From NCBI RefSeq assembly GCF_008035925.1, contig NZ_CP036264.1, positions 3,966,402 to 4,030,401 of the forward strand: 64,000 bases of DNA, given 5' to 3'. The position numbers were made by a program, and so were the translations under genes. This document shows, piece after piece, positions 19,151 to 27,843 of the stretch. This DNA is from Stieleria maiorica (GTDB taxonomy: Bacteria; Planctomycetota; Planctomycetia; Pirellulales; Pirellulaceae). The notes under the pieces are model-generated. The model saw only the letters and a list, made by a program, of their open reading frames with translations. It had not been told where the DNA came from and did not search any database. The number at the start of each line of letters is the position of its first letter. Positions within the stretch are counted from its first letter, which is position 1.

Positions 19151-19440
19151 GCCGTCGCCGAATGAGTACGCCCCCCGCGAATCTTCCGGGTCTAGCCGGA
19201 TCGGAGGTGAAACGGGCCGAGCGAATCGCGTGCTGGGGCCGTGATTGCGTCCGAAGGGGCATCGCGGCTTCGAATCCGCCGTTTTTTCGTTTTGTGCTCT
19301 ATGCCAGGGTAGGACAGAACGTGCAGACCGCGATAATCCGCTCGGCGAGACGGCCGTACACCGTCGCGGCCAGACTTCGACGCAGTCCCATAGCTGCAGC
19401 GGAGCTGGCCCGCCCTTCTTGAAACTATGGGTGGAGTGAC
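19151..19440. other. Intergenic region without a supported gene
   Basis: About 290 bp between the GIY-YIG gene and the replication module. It contains a T-arm-like stretch, GCGG-CTTCGAAT-CCGC, near 19268, but no cloverleaf can be built around it. A GGAG at 19433 precedes the GTG start at 19441. Confidence 0.4.
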
Positions 19441-20847
19441 GTGATCAGTGAACTGCAAACAAAAACGCTCCATGACCGGTGCGTTCGTTTGTTTCTGCGG
19501 CAGGAGCAACGGAAACAGCTTCTTTTAAAGGCAAGAGAACGATTAAGAGGTGATTTTCGAGCCGACGCAATTGTCCGCACCGAAGGAGACGCGGCGGTCT
19601 GGGCGTGCGTGTTGGTGGGGGAAATTGGCCAGTGCTTTGAATTGGCGGAAGATCCCCTACACCTGGGCCGGATCAAGCAATTGGCCGCCTCTGTCGAATT
19701 AAGCCACCGCGATTCAGTTCTTACCGAAGCGAATCGAGCTAGGATCGTCAAATGGTTGGACCGATGGGACATAGCGTCATCAGTATCCGTACAACGAGAT
19801 CTCGATGCTGACTCCGCGAACTTGATTGAAACAAAAACAACTCTCAATGTCCCTCAGAAAAACGAACAAGTGCCAACGGTAAGCCACGCGACACTTGAAT
19901 CAGTCCTAAGTGGTTTCGAAGAGCTTAGCTTGAACCAACAAGGTTCAATCAATCTGACTTGGCACTCTTTAAACGGCGTTCCCCATCGCGTCCGGCCTGA
20001 CGGCTTAGTTGAATGGCTGTCAGATGAACAACCGTTTTCCACAAGCCAGAGACGCGTGATTGGAAGGCTTCGACTTCCGTTGAATTTTGAGTTTCCGGAA
20101 TTTGGATACTCACTGGGCTTTGATTTCGTCACCGTTCCTGCGGGATGCCAGGGGGTGGATCGGTTTCTCGAACTCGCTGGACAAGCCGTCCATTCGCTTC
20201 CTGATGTTACTTGGGAAGGGCTAAATTCAATCGTTGGTGAGTTTGAGAACCGGCCAGCTTTTCTATGGCTTGCCGGTCTGTTTTGCCGATTTGCCGATCC
20301 AATCTGTTACGAACGTGACGGCAAACGCCACTTTCACAAGGACGTGACGGTTTACAAGCCGGTACTTGATTCAATAAAAGTAATTCGTGAAATGCGAAAG
20401 GGTCTCCCTGCCGAACAATTGAATTCGTGGAATCCAGACGCTGTTCAAGACGACTCGGTAACACCGATTAATACAAGTGGAGGCGGCACCGGAAAAAAAA
20501 AGCAGGCTCGGAAAGAGCAGGTAAAAGGAAATGAGGCGATTCTACTTTCCTACCTTTGCACGTGGCACCGGTATAACACCAATGAATTCCGGCCAGGCCC
20601 CGTCGGACTACGTGAGTTCCACCAATGGCTGGAGGAACCCGAGCAACAGATTGGAGAAACGTCTCATAGCAAAAGCACGATAGGACGATTCTTCAAGAGT
20701 GTTTTTGGCGGGTACAAGCCATACAAGAAACTCTGCGATCTCAACACCATTGAAGTCCAACTCAAGCTAAAAATGGGCGACATTTCAAGTGAACAGCTAA
20801 ACGAATTGTTCGTGGACCTAATAGAAGCGAAGCCTCAAAGCGAGTAA
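19441..20847 (+). CDS. Unknown 468-aa protein at the head of the island's replication module
   Basis: I do not recognise this protein. The N-terminal 130 residues are helical and charged (RCVRLFLRQEQRKQLLLKAR; then EIGQCFELAEDP). The middle has hydrophobic strands around EFPEFGYSLGFDFVTVPAG and a helix with LWLAGLFCRFADPICYERDG. A lysine-rich linker (GTGKKKQARKEQ) leads to a C-terminal domain that could be a winged helix (GPVGLREFHQWLEE, SKSTIGRFFKSVFGGYKPY). The start is GTG with GGAG upstream. It ends 8 bp before the iteron-like array, so an origin-binding or regulatory role is a fair guess but unproven. Composition is AT-richer than the chromosome flanks. Confidence 0.75.
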   Translation: MISELQTKTLHDRCVRLFLRQEQRKQLLLKARERLRGDFRADAIVRTEGDAAVWACVLVGEIGQCFELAEDPLHLGRIKQLAASVELSHRDSVLTEANRARIVKWLDRWDIASSVSVQRDLDADSANLIETKTTLNVPQKNEQVPTVSHATLESVLSGFEELSLNQQGSINLTWHSLNGVPHRVRPDGLVEWLSDEQPFSTSQRRVIGRLRLPLNFEFPEFGYSLGFDFVTVPAGCQGVDRFLELAGQAVHSLPDVTWEGLNSIVGEFENRPAFLWLAGLFCRFADPICYERDGKRHFHKDVTVYKPVLDSIKVIREMRKGLPAEQLNSWNPDAVQDDSVTPINTSGGGTGKKKQARKEQVKGNEAILLSYLCTWHRYNTNEFRPGPVGLREFHQWLEEPEQQIGETSHSKSTIGRFFKSVFGGYKPYKKLCDLNTIEVQLKLKMGDISSEQLNELFVDLIEAKPQSE

Positions 20848-20855
20848 TCGGCTCA

Positions 20856-20990
20856 CTGTCCCACTGTCCCACTGTCCCATGGCTTCATTGGGACAGTAGG
20901 CAGATTTCCCAACTTTTCCCGTCCCGTCTTTTCCCGTCCCGTGAGCGTACTGCACCGCTGTCCCACAAAATTTCATGGGACAGTTTCCCA
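20856..20990. repeat. Iteron-like array, candidate replication origin or control region
   Basis: CTGTCCCA occurs four times directly (20856, 20864 and 20872 in tandem, and 20958) and twice inverted as TGGGACAG (20889, 20976), so two hairpins can form. Between them CTTTTCCCGTCCCGT is duplicated head to tail (20913-20927, 20928-20942). It lies between the unknown 468-aa gene and the excisionase-like gene of an element that carries its own primase and polymerase. Confidence 0.7.
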
Positions 20991-21044
20991 TCTGCATACA
21001 GCGGCTGGCATTGTGCCACTGCTGACAAGTTCTTCACTTGACAG

Positions 21045-21284
21045 ATGGGAGGGCCAATCAAGATGGCCGCATCTACTCCGAAGCAGCGTGAATACCCCCC
21101 GCTGCTGACCCCTGACCAAGCCGCGGAGCTGTACGCAGTGACCCGCCGCACCATCGACCGTTGGATGGCCGACGGCACGCTGCCCGCTGATGCTCGCATC
21201 AGCGTGGGCGGTAGCACCCGGTACCGCACTGCTGTGCTGATGGACCACATCAACGCACAGGGATGTGCATCCGATGCCAGCTGA
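21045..21284 (+). CDS. Excisionase-like helix-turn-helix protein
   Basis: A 79-residue MerR/excisionase-type HTH protein. The core is LLTPDQAAELYAVTRRTIDR followed by WMADGTLPADARISVGGSTR, the classic HTH_17 layout with a recognition helix and a wing. In integrative elements such proteins bend attachment DNA for excision or repress promoters. It could start at ATG 21045 or 21063. It stands just after the iteron-like array and overlaps the next gene by 11 bp. It is the natural partner of the recombinase at 27844, which is inference from context. Confidence 0.8.
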   Translation: MGGPIKMAASTPKQREYPPLLTPDQAAELYAVTRRTIDRWMADGTLPADARISVGGSTRYRTAVLMDHINAQGCASDAS

Positions 21285-21519
21285 GACGAATTACATCCGC
21301 TGCGACGAATGCGGTATCGAATTCGGCTTCATCTGCGAACAGGAAGTCTGCTGCCCCGGATGCGGCCACTGGATGGAATTTGGCCACGATTGCAGCTGCG
21401 GCGATTGCCGAGCAGATGACGCTACCGAGGCAGCCGTTCAGCGTATTGCCGCCGCTGTTCAGATCCCCGTGGCCACCGTCCACGCCGTCCTTGAGATGCT
21501 CACAGCATCCACCAGCTGA
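21274..21519 (+). CDS. Small zinc-ribbon protein
   Basis: An 81-residue protein. The N-terminus has a dense cysteine cluster (YIRCDECGIEFGFICEQEVC, CPGCGHWMEFGHDCSCGDC), consistent with one or two zinc-binding ribbons. The C-terminal helix is AAVQRIAAAVQIPVATVHAV. It is coupled to the excisionase-like gene by overlap. A DNA- or protein-binding accessory role in the island is likely but unspecified. GTG 21265 is an alternative start. Confidence 0.65.
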   Translation: MPAETNYIRCDECGIEFGFICEQEVCCPGCGHWMEFGHDCSCGDCRADDATEAAVQRIAAAVQIPVATVHAVLEMLTASTS

Positions 21520-21681
21520 TGCGGATTGGCGAAACGTTTGCCACGAGAAAAGCAAAACAGCAACGCAAAACGCTTGCTGTTTATCAGACCCGAAACCAGC
21601 ATCGACCGGGATGCTAATGGATGTGCGGTTACATCCTGGCCGGAAACGATGCCTGTCCTTGTGAAATTGGAAACCATAACG

Positions 21682-22143
21682 ATGAAAATGTCAGAGCAGT
21701 TTGCCGGCGCCTACCTTAAAGCCGCCGATCTACCCCATCCGCGAGTGCTGACGATTCAATCCGTCACGCAGACCACCATGCCGGAGGGCGACAACAAACC
21801 AGTGATGCGGTTTGTTGGTGAACAGCAGCAGCTGGTTTTGAACAAAACCAACGCATTTACCTGCGTCGAGCTGTTCGGCGATGAGACGACGGCATGGCAC
21901 GGCCAACCGATCGAACTGTACGCCACCACCACCAACTTTTCCGGACGAATGGTGCCGTGCATTCGCGTGAGGGCACCCCAGCAAGCTGCTGCCGCGTCTT
22001 CGGTTGTTCCGCCGCCGTCGCCCGCAGCGCCCCAGGGGGCACCCTTGCCAGTGCCGCAACCGACGCCGACCGCAGTCCAACCGCAGCCGATGCAGCAGCC
22101 GCCGATTCAGGCCCCTGCTGCTGACTATCCCGTCGACGCCTGA
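21682..22143 (+). CDS. Phage-type conserved protein in the replication module (possible ssDNA-binding role)
   Basis: A 153-residue protein. The first 100 residues resemble a phage/prophage family that I recall only as hypothetical: a MKxSxxFxxxYLKAxDL opening (here MSEQFAGAYLKAADL), a VLTIQSVTQTTM strand, KPVMRF, LVLNKTNAFTCVELFGDETT, AWHGQPIELYAT and CIRVRAP. The tail of about 50 residues is rich in Pro, Ala and Gln. A small beta-rich domain plus a disordered tail next to primase and polymerase genes is reminiscent of single-strand binding proteins, but that is inference. The ATG at 21682 is chosen; the frame is open to 21526. A strong terminator hairpin follows. Confidence 0.7.
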   Translation: MKMSEQFAGAYLKAADLPHPRVLTIQSVTQTTMPEGDNKPVMRFVGEQQQLVLNKTNAFTCVELFGDETTAWHGQPIELYATTTNFSGRMVPCIRVRAPQQAAAASSVVPPPSPAAPQGAPLPVPQPTPTAVQPQPMQQPPIQAPAADYPVDA

Positions 22144-22158
22144 TTCGCCCCGAAACCC

Positions 22159-22203
22159 AAGCAGCCCCGGCTGGACGGCGATCCGAACCGGGGCTGCTTT
22201 TGA
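22159..22203 (+). terminator. Intrinsic terminator between the small-gene cluster and the primase gene
   Basis: Perfect 12-bp arms AAGCAGCCCCGG (22159-22170) and CCGGGGCTGCTT (22188-22199), followed by T residues. It lies 15 bp after one stop and 15 bp before the primase ATG, so it may act as an attenuator for the downstream genes. Confidence 0.8.
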
Positions 22204-22217
22204 TTGGAAACACTGCG

Positions 22218-24587
22218 ATGGATTCTATCACGACTGCAAAACAATTCATTGACGCCGGATTCAACGTTCTGCCGTTACAGCTCGACGGGTCCAAAGCACC
22301 CATCGGAGCCTGGAAACCGTACCAAGCCCGGTTCGCATCCGAACATGAAATCGACCATTGGTTCGGAACAGAACAGTGCGGAATTGGCGTCGTCGCGGGC
22401 GCGATCAGTGGGAATCTCCACGTGATTGATTTCGACCACGACGCAGAAAAGCACTTTGCACAATTCTGGGCTGACGTTCAGAACCAACTACCTGGAATCA
22501 CCGAAAAGTTACTCGCCATCGCTACGCCGCGACCAGGAAGGCAGGTTTGGTTTCGCCAGTCATCCCCGCCGCCTGCCTCTCAGATTCTGGCTTACAGCGA
22601 GCCGTTGCCGGCCGGGGACACCGACTCGGAACGACAGCCGATTCTCCAACCGCAGGTGACGATCGAAACACGCGGCACTGGAGGCTACGCTTGTGCTCCG
22701 GGAACCCCATCTGCAACACACAAGTCCGGGCGGCCTTATCAGTTGGTACACGGCTGCGTCGACAATCTACCGACATTGAGTGACGACGAAGCTGAAACCA
22801 TCCTCGCCATCTGCCGCAGCTATTCCCGATTTACACCCCAACAGGTACAGGCCAAACCGGGATCGAAATACCAAGGGGAGCCTCGACCGGGGGACGTTTA
22901 CAATCAGCAGACCGAACTGCGGCAACTGCTGCTTGACGCGGGATGGAAGCCACATCACCGGGATGACGAAGGGACGGAGTACTTGACCCGACCGGGCAAG
23001 GAGATCAGAGACGGGTTTTCAGCAAGTCTGGGCCGCATCCGAAGCGATGACAACAAACCGCTACTGTACGTTTTCAGCAGCAATGCCACGCCGTTCCAGC
23101 CACAAACCTGCTATGACGCATTCGCATGCTATGCCCTGCTCCACCATCGAGCAGATTTTGGTGCGGCTGCCGCTTCAGTTCGCGTTCGCTATGCCGAGCA
23201 GGTGCAGAATGCACAGCAGCAGTACCACGCGACCGTCGCGAAACAACTCCCAGAACCGGGAGCCTACCAGCCGTTCCCCACGAAGCTGTTTCCCGATGTC
23301 GTGCAGTCCTACGTCACCGAACATGCCGCGGCGATCAACATTGACCCCGCCTATGTCGGGCTGCCGATGCTTTCTGTGTTGGCCGGCCTGATCGGACAGT
23401 CTCGCCGCCTGCAGGTGAAGCGGGGTTTCGAGCAGCCCAGCATTGTTTGGGCTGTCACGATCGGCGATGTGGCCTGCGGAAAGACGCCGGGATGGGAAGC
23501 CGCAACGGCGCCAGCCGAGCGAATTGAATCTGCCCTGCATGCCATGATGCAGCAGCGAGACGCAGACTACCAAGAACAGTTGGACGCCTACGAAACGGCC
23601 AAAGCAGGCGGGGACACTTCAGCAACGAAGCCAACCAGAGAAAAAGATACCGAGCAGCTGACCATCAACGATGCGACGATGGAAACCTTGATCGACATCC
23701 ACAGCAACAACCCGAAGTTGCTTTTGGCCTGCGATGAACTGGCCGCTTGGCTTCGAAGCATGGACCAGTACCGACAGGGGAAAGGACGAGACGTTGAAAA
23801 CTGGCTGAGCATCTACAACGGGGGCGGCATTCAGGTGAACCGAAAGACCGACGGGTACCGAGCCTACCTGAGGCGAACCAGCATCAGCGTCTGCGGCACC
23901 ATCCAGCCCGGTGTAGCCGCAGAAACACTGTTCACTGATCGATTCATCGAGAACGGGTTTGCAGCCCGTGTGCTATCGGCCAGCCCGCCCAGCGAGATCG
24001 TTCGATGGTCCGACCGGGAAGTGCCACAGGAAACCGACGACGCGATGCACCGCCTTGCCGAGCAGCTTTACGCCCTGCCGATGGAATCCTGCGGTGAAAC
24101 GCTGCGGCCACTTTTGCTGCCCTGCAGCGATGCGGCAAAACGGGCATTTATCCGGTGGACCGACGACGCAGCCGACCACGCCGAACCGCTGTCAAAATCG
24201 CTGCGGGACAATTGGCTGAAACTGCGCCCGCTGGCGGGACGTTTCGCACTGATTCTGTCCATCGTCAAACAGTTGCTACACCGCCCCGACGGGCAGGCGA
24301 TGCAGGCGATTGATCAGGAAAGCATGCGGTCTGGCATTGAGCTGGCATGGTGGTTTGGCCGCGAATTCGAACGCAACTACGAGGGTGATGAGCAGGCAGA
24401 ATTGAAAGAGCACCTGCAGTGGATCCGGAACAAGCATCCGCGAGGACTGGATGCCCGCATGTTGGTCGCCGGTCGCCGATCCATCAAGAAGGCCGATGAT
24501 GCCCGAATCGTGATGCAGAAACTCGCTGAATCTGGATACGGGCGCATCGAGGGCAGCCAATTCATCGCGTTGCCAATGACCACTTAA
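22218..24587 (+). CDS. Primase-polymerase / DUF3987 helicase-like replication protein
   Basis: A 789-residue protein. The N-terminal region has the prim-pol signature GFNVLPLQLDGSKAP, CGIGVVAGAISGNLHVIDFD, with the acidic D-x-D-type pair expected of bifunctional primase-polymerases, and later GTGGYACAPGT. The C-terminal half is a DUF3987-type ATPase: PYVGLPMLSVLAGLIG, IVWAVTIGDVACGKTPGWEA (Walker A-like GDVACGKT near residue 415-422), then LLACDELAAWLRSMDQY as a Walker B-like acidic segment. Phages, satellites and integrative elements use such fusions to start their own replication. The ATG at 22218 is chosen over the upstream TTG. The terminator hairpin just upstream suggests separate control. 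Confidence 0.88.
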   Translation: MDSITTAKQFIDAGFNVLPLQLDGSKAPIGAWKPYQARFASEHEIDHWFGTEQCGIGVVAGAISGNLHVIDFDHDAEKHFAQFWADVQNQLPGITEKLLAIATPRPGRQVWFRQSSPPPASQILAYSEPLPAGDTDSERQPILQPQVTIETRGTGGYACAPGTPSATHKSGRPYQLVHGCVDNLPTLSDDEAETILAICRSYSRFTPQQVQAKPGSKYQGEPRPGDVYNQQTELRQLLLDAGWKPHHRDDEGTEYLTRPGKEIRDGFSASLGRIRSDDNKPLLYVFSSNATPFQPQTCYDAFACYALLHHRADFGAAAASVRVRYAEQVQNAQQQYHATVAKQLPEPGAYQPFPTKLFPDVVQSYVTEHAAAINIDPAYVGLPMLSVLAGLIGQSRRLQVKRGFEQPSIVWAVTIGDVACGKTPGWEAATAPAERIESALHAMMQQRDADYQEQLDAYETAKAGGDTSATKPTREKDTEQLTINDATMETLIDIHSNNPKLLLACDELAAWLRSMDQYRQGKGRDVENWLSIYNGGGIQVNRKTDGYRAYLRRTSISVCGTIQPGVAAETLFTDRFIENGFAARVLSASPPSEIVRWSDREVPQETDDAMHRLAEQLYALPMESCGETLRPLLLPCSDAAKRAFIRWTDDAADHAEPLSKSLRDNWLKLRPLAGRFALILSIVKQLLHRPDGQAMQAIDQESMRSGIELAWWFGREFERNYEGDEQAELKEHLQWIRNKHPRGLDARMLVAGRRSIKKADDARIVMQKLAESGYGRIEGSQFIALPMTT

Positions 24588-24600
24588 AACGCCATCTGTG

Positions 24601-24695
24601 TGTCAGCAGGTCAGCAATTATTCGGACCTGCCGGGATACCGGGCAAGAATGTCCGCGATTGTCGCAAATCCTACTGACGTGCTGACGTGCTGACA
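24601..24695. promoter_or_regulatory. Spaced 16-bp inverted repeat between primase and polymerase genes
   Basis: TGTCAGCAGGTCAGCA (24601-24616) and TGCTGACGTGCTGACA (24680-24695) match as inverted arms at 15 of 16 positions, 63 bp apart, each arm itself containing two GTCAGCA-like units. Placed 43 bp before the polymerase ATG, it could be an operator, a looping site or a replication signal. Confidence 0.6.
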
Positions 24696-24737
24696 CCGCA
24701 TGCGTCTTTGAAAACAAGTTCCCAGAGAAACCGAGCG

Positions 24738-26990
24738 ATGGAAAACGCAGCTTTAGAAATGATGACTGAACGCGAGGCGATTCAGGTGGAACCCAACCTG
24801 CCGTCGCAATCGTTCGACCCAGCCCGGTATGGCATCGAGGGCACGCTGATGCTGGGCACCAACGAATATCGCTGGTCAGTTTGGGATGGACAGCCGTTGG
24901 GAAAATACATCGCGATGGACACCGAAACGACGCTAGCCGACAAGCATGAAGTACCGCAATTGGCAATGGTCAGTGTCAGCGACGGTTCACAGCATTACCT
25001 GCTGAAACCGGAACAGCTGCCCGAATTGCTGCTGCAACACCTGCCGAACGATCATCATCTGGTTTTCCATCATGTGGCATTCGATTTTGCAGTTATCGAC
25101 CGACACCTAACCGAGACGGACGCGTCCATCGCACGCAACTGGATGTGGGCGGCAGTGGATCAACACCGAATGCACGACACAATGCTACTAGCTGCCCTGG
25201 TGACGCTCGCCCAGCACGACGACGACCGTATGCCGAGTCTACACGATGCGGTCAAGGATTGGTGCGGCTACGAATTGGAAAAAGACGCCTTCCGCCTGCG
25301 ATTCGAAGAAACCATCGGCGAGGACTGGCATTCCATTAACTCGGGGTTCTTGCGGTACGCGGCGGCCGATGCCATCGCGACGTTTCAGCTGTTTGCGAAG
25401 CTGACGCACGCGGCAAACCGCATCTGCAGACAATTCAACCTGCCCCGGCAGTTTGGTTTTCTAACCGAGGCTGTGCAGGTGAAAGCCGCTGTCAGTTTGG
25501 ACTGCATCCATCGCAATGGGCTGCACGTTGACCTGGACCGAGCAACCGAGCTGAAACAGCGAATCGATGCCGACATTCAGCAAGCTATTGAAACGATGGA
25601 CAGGATCGATGCGGAACTGTGGCACCGCTACAAGAAAACGAGAGAACTGAAAATCAACCGCAATTCCGGGCTACCGCGACTGAACCAGACGAAACTCTTG
25701 GAACATTTCGCGACGATCGCAGCTGAATGTCAGCTGAGCATTCCGACGACGCGAACGGGAAAGCTATCGACTTCGGTGAACCATTGCTGGTGCCAGTTCC
25801 GTGACCGGCACCCTTTGATCGATGCGTACTGCCGCTACACCGAACTGACCAAATTAAGGGCGTTTTTCGACGGCCTGCAGCAGCCACAGATTCACCCCAA
25901 GTACCGAGTGATGGTTCGAAGTGGAAGAACAAGCTGTAGCGGCCCCAACATTCAGCAACTGCCTAGCAACAGCCCCGTACGCGAAGCGATCGCCGCTCGC
26001 CCCGGACATTTGTTGTTCATCATCGACTACAACAGCCTGGAACTGCGGACGCTGGCTACGGTTTGCCACCAACAGATCGGATTTAGCAGACTGAGGGACG
26101 TGTTGATTGAGGGCATCGACCCGCATAGCTACGCCGCGGCAATGTTTGCCGGGGTGACGCTGGAGGAATTCAACGCGTTACCCGACAAAAAGCAATTGCG
26201 GCAACGTGCAAAGGTTTTCAATTTTGGACTGCCGGCTGGGTTCGGCGCCGCCGCTTTGGTCGAGCACGCGAAATTCAGCTACGGGGTGGATCTGACGCCG
26301 TCTGATGCTGAACGGTTCATCAAGCTACTGACCCGAAAAGTCTACCCCGAGTTAGGCCTGTATCTCGCCGAGGATACTGCTGCAATCATCGCGAAAGCGT
26401 TGCAGGCAGATGTAGTGCAGGTGCGCGCCACTTGGCCGCAGCCATTCCACCTAGGGATGTTGCGGAAGATCCTTGCCGATAACCCACGCAAATCAGATGG
26501 CACTCCGTATCAGCAGCGAACCATCGAACGGGTTTGGCGGCAACTGGCAGGATTGTGCGGGAATTTAGCGATAACGCCGCACATCGAGCAGCGGAACACG
26601 GCCCCCGACTCACCGTTGCGAAAACTACTGCACAGCAGCGTCACCACAACCACCGGTCGCATGCGAGGTGGCGTGCCATTCACCGCGGCGAAAAACACTC
26701 CGTTTCAAGGATTGGCTGCCGACGGGTGCAAGCAGGCGATGTGGGATCTGACCAAGACGGGCTACCGTGTCGTGGCTTTCATTCACGACGAATTCATCAT
26801 CGAACTGTCGAAACACGACGACATCGACCGAGCCGCAAAAGACATCGCCCGAATCTGCAGCGAATCGATGCAACCGTTTGTACCGGGCATCCCCGTTCCC
26901 TGCGAATACGCACTGACCGAACGATGGCACAAGAGTGCCGAAGCTGTTTTTGACACCGCTGACCGCCTTCAAGTGTGGCAGCCCAATTGA
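24738..26990 (+). CDS. DNA polymerase, family A (phage type) with 3'-5' exonuclease domain
   Basis: A 750-residue replicative polymerase. The exonuclease opens with YIAMDTETTLADK (Asp-x-Glu near residue 60) and later HLVFHHVAFDF. Polymerase motif A is FIIDYNSLELRTLA (near 430), motif B is RQRAKVFNFGLPAGFGAA (near 490) and motif C is VVAFIHDEFIIEL (near 680); all catalytic acids are present. It lacks the 5' nuclease of cellular Pol I, as phage enzymes do. The ATG at 24738 is preferred; the frame is open to 24687. It follows the primase gene by 150 bp containing an inverted repeat. Together they imply self-directed replication of the island or a phage-like ancestor. Confidence 0.93.
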   Translation: MENAALEMMTEREAIQVEPNLPSQSFDPARYGIEGTLMLGTNEYRWSVWDGQPLGKYIAMDTETTLADKHEVPQLAMVSVSDGSQHYLLKPEQLPELLLQHLPNDHHLVFHHVAFDFAVIDRHLTETDASIARNWMWAAVDQHRMHDTMLLAALVTLAQHDDDRMPSLHDAVKDWCGYELEKDAFRLRFEETIGEDWHSINSGFLRYAAADAIATFQLFAKLTHAANRICRQFNLPRQFGFLTEAVQVKAAVSLDCIHRNGLHVDLDRATELKQRIDADIQQAIETMDRIDAELWHRYKKTRELKINRNSGLPRLNQTKLLEHFATIAAECQLSIPTTRTGKLSTSVNHCWCQFRDRHPLIDAYCRYTELTKLRAFFDGLQQPQIHPKYRVMVRSGRTSCSGPNIQQLPSNSPVREAIAARPGHLLFIIDYNSLELRTLATVCHQQIGFSRLRDVLIEGIDPHSYAAAMFAGVTLEEFNALPDKKQLRQRAKVFNFGLPAGFGAAALVEHAKFSYGVDLTPSDAERFIKLLTRKVYPELGLYLAEDTAAIIAKALQADVVQVRATWPQPFHLGMLRKILADNPRKSDGTPYQQRTIERVWRQLAGLCGNLAITPHIEQRNTAPDSPLRKLLHSSVTTTTGRMRGGVPFTAAKNTPFQGLAADGCKQAMWDLTKTGYRVVAFIHDEFIIELSKHDDIDRAAKDIARICSESMQPFVPGIPVPCEYALTERWHKSAEAVFDTADRLQVWQPN

Positions 26991-27001
26991 GAGTGAAAAA
27001 C

Positions 27002-27643
27002 ATGAGCGACGTGTTTGAAAGTCGAATTGAACTTACGCATCGTCTCCGGCGCGAGAGTCCGGCGAGGTGGCATGAAGCCTGCGAATTTCGTGGCGCCGTT
27101 CGCAAAAAGGCGAAAGCCGAAGGATTTACCCGGAAAGCAGCCAATGATCGGGCTTGGAAAGAAATGGCTCACGAATTCCCGCCGCTAACAGACGCTCAAA
27201 TTGCCGCCTACCCATCTGTCGTCTGGGCGACGCTGGGGCTGTTTCCAATCCAATTGCCACAACTCGATGCAGATGGTGAGCCCAAGCTCGCCCACATTGA
27301 CTTTGGGATCAAGATTGCGATTGCGATGCTACACGCCGATTCGAATCGCTCAATGTCTGCACGGATTCAGACCACCGAAATCGCGACGGGACACCTGATT
27401 GCAAGTAAAGCAGAAAATGAGCTGCGTCAATTGATTGCACTTGCACTTGCGAACCCTGCAGGTTTTCTGGTCGGGCCAGCGCTCGTGAAGCTACGTGCCG
27501 TGGCCGGTCGGCTATCCGATGGAGTCGACAGAGATCTTAGCGACATCGACGCCAAATGGGTCCATTCAATCCTTCGATCGCTAGAACGCATGACCACGCA
27601 GAACGTATTCGATGTTGTTCGGAGTGACTTTGCTATTTCATAG
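27002..27643 (+). CDS. Unknown protein after the polymerase gene
   Basis: A 213-residue soluble protein that I do not recognise. The N-terminal 60 residues are strongly charged and helical (RIELTHRLRRESPARWHEAC, AVRKKAKAEGFTRKAANDRA). The rest is mixed, with a hydrophobic ALALANPAGFLVGPALVKLR segment that is not long enough to call a membrane helix. The ATG at 27002 lies 11 bp after the polymerase stop, so the two are probably cotranscribed. A 200-bp gap without a supported gene separates it from the recombinase. Confidence 0.65.
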   Translation: MSDVFESRIELTHRLRRESPARWHEACEFRGAVRKKAKAEGFTRKAANDRAWKEMAHEFPPLTDAQIAAYPSVVWATLGLFPIQLPQLDADGEPKLAHIDFGIKIAIAMLHADSNRSMSARIQTTEIATGHLIASKAENELRQLIALALANPAGFLVGPALVKLRAVAGRLSDGVDRDLSDIDAKWVHSILRSLERMTTQNVFDVVRSDFAIS

Positions 27644-27843
27644 CGGCCCGGGATCCACAAGAAAATCATTTGAACGCGTCCCTCGCGGGCGCACGCGCGC
27701 GGAATGGGAGTTCTTGCGACTGAATCGGTGTGTACAAGCACAGCTTCCAGTACGTTGTAAAGTGCAACGGCTAGTCCGACGGGACGAAAACCGGCATCAC
27801 CACCGGCCCGCCGTTGTGATTCTTTCTTGGTGAAAGTGAAAAG

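Noticed and set aside
19255..19290. tRNA-like T-arm (GCGG-CTTCGAAT-CCGC)
   Set aside because: No matching acceptor, D or anticodon arms could be built around it; probably chance or a tiny relic.
27612..27833. Small plus-strand frame between the unknown gene and the recombinase
   Set aside because: It has no ribosome-binding site or family feature and overlaps the end of the preceding gene.
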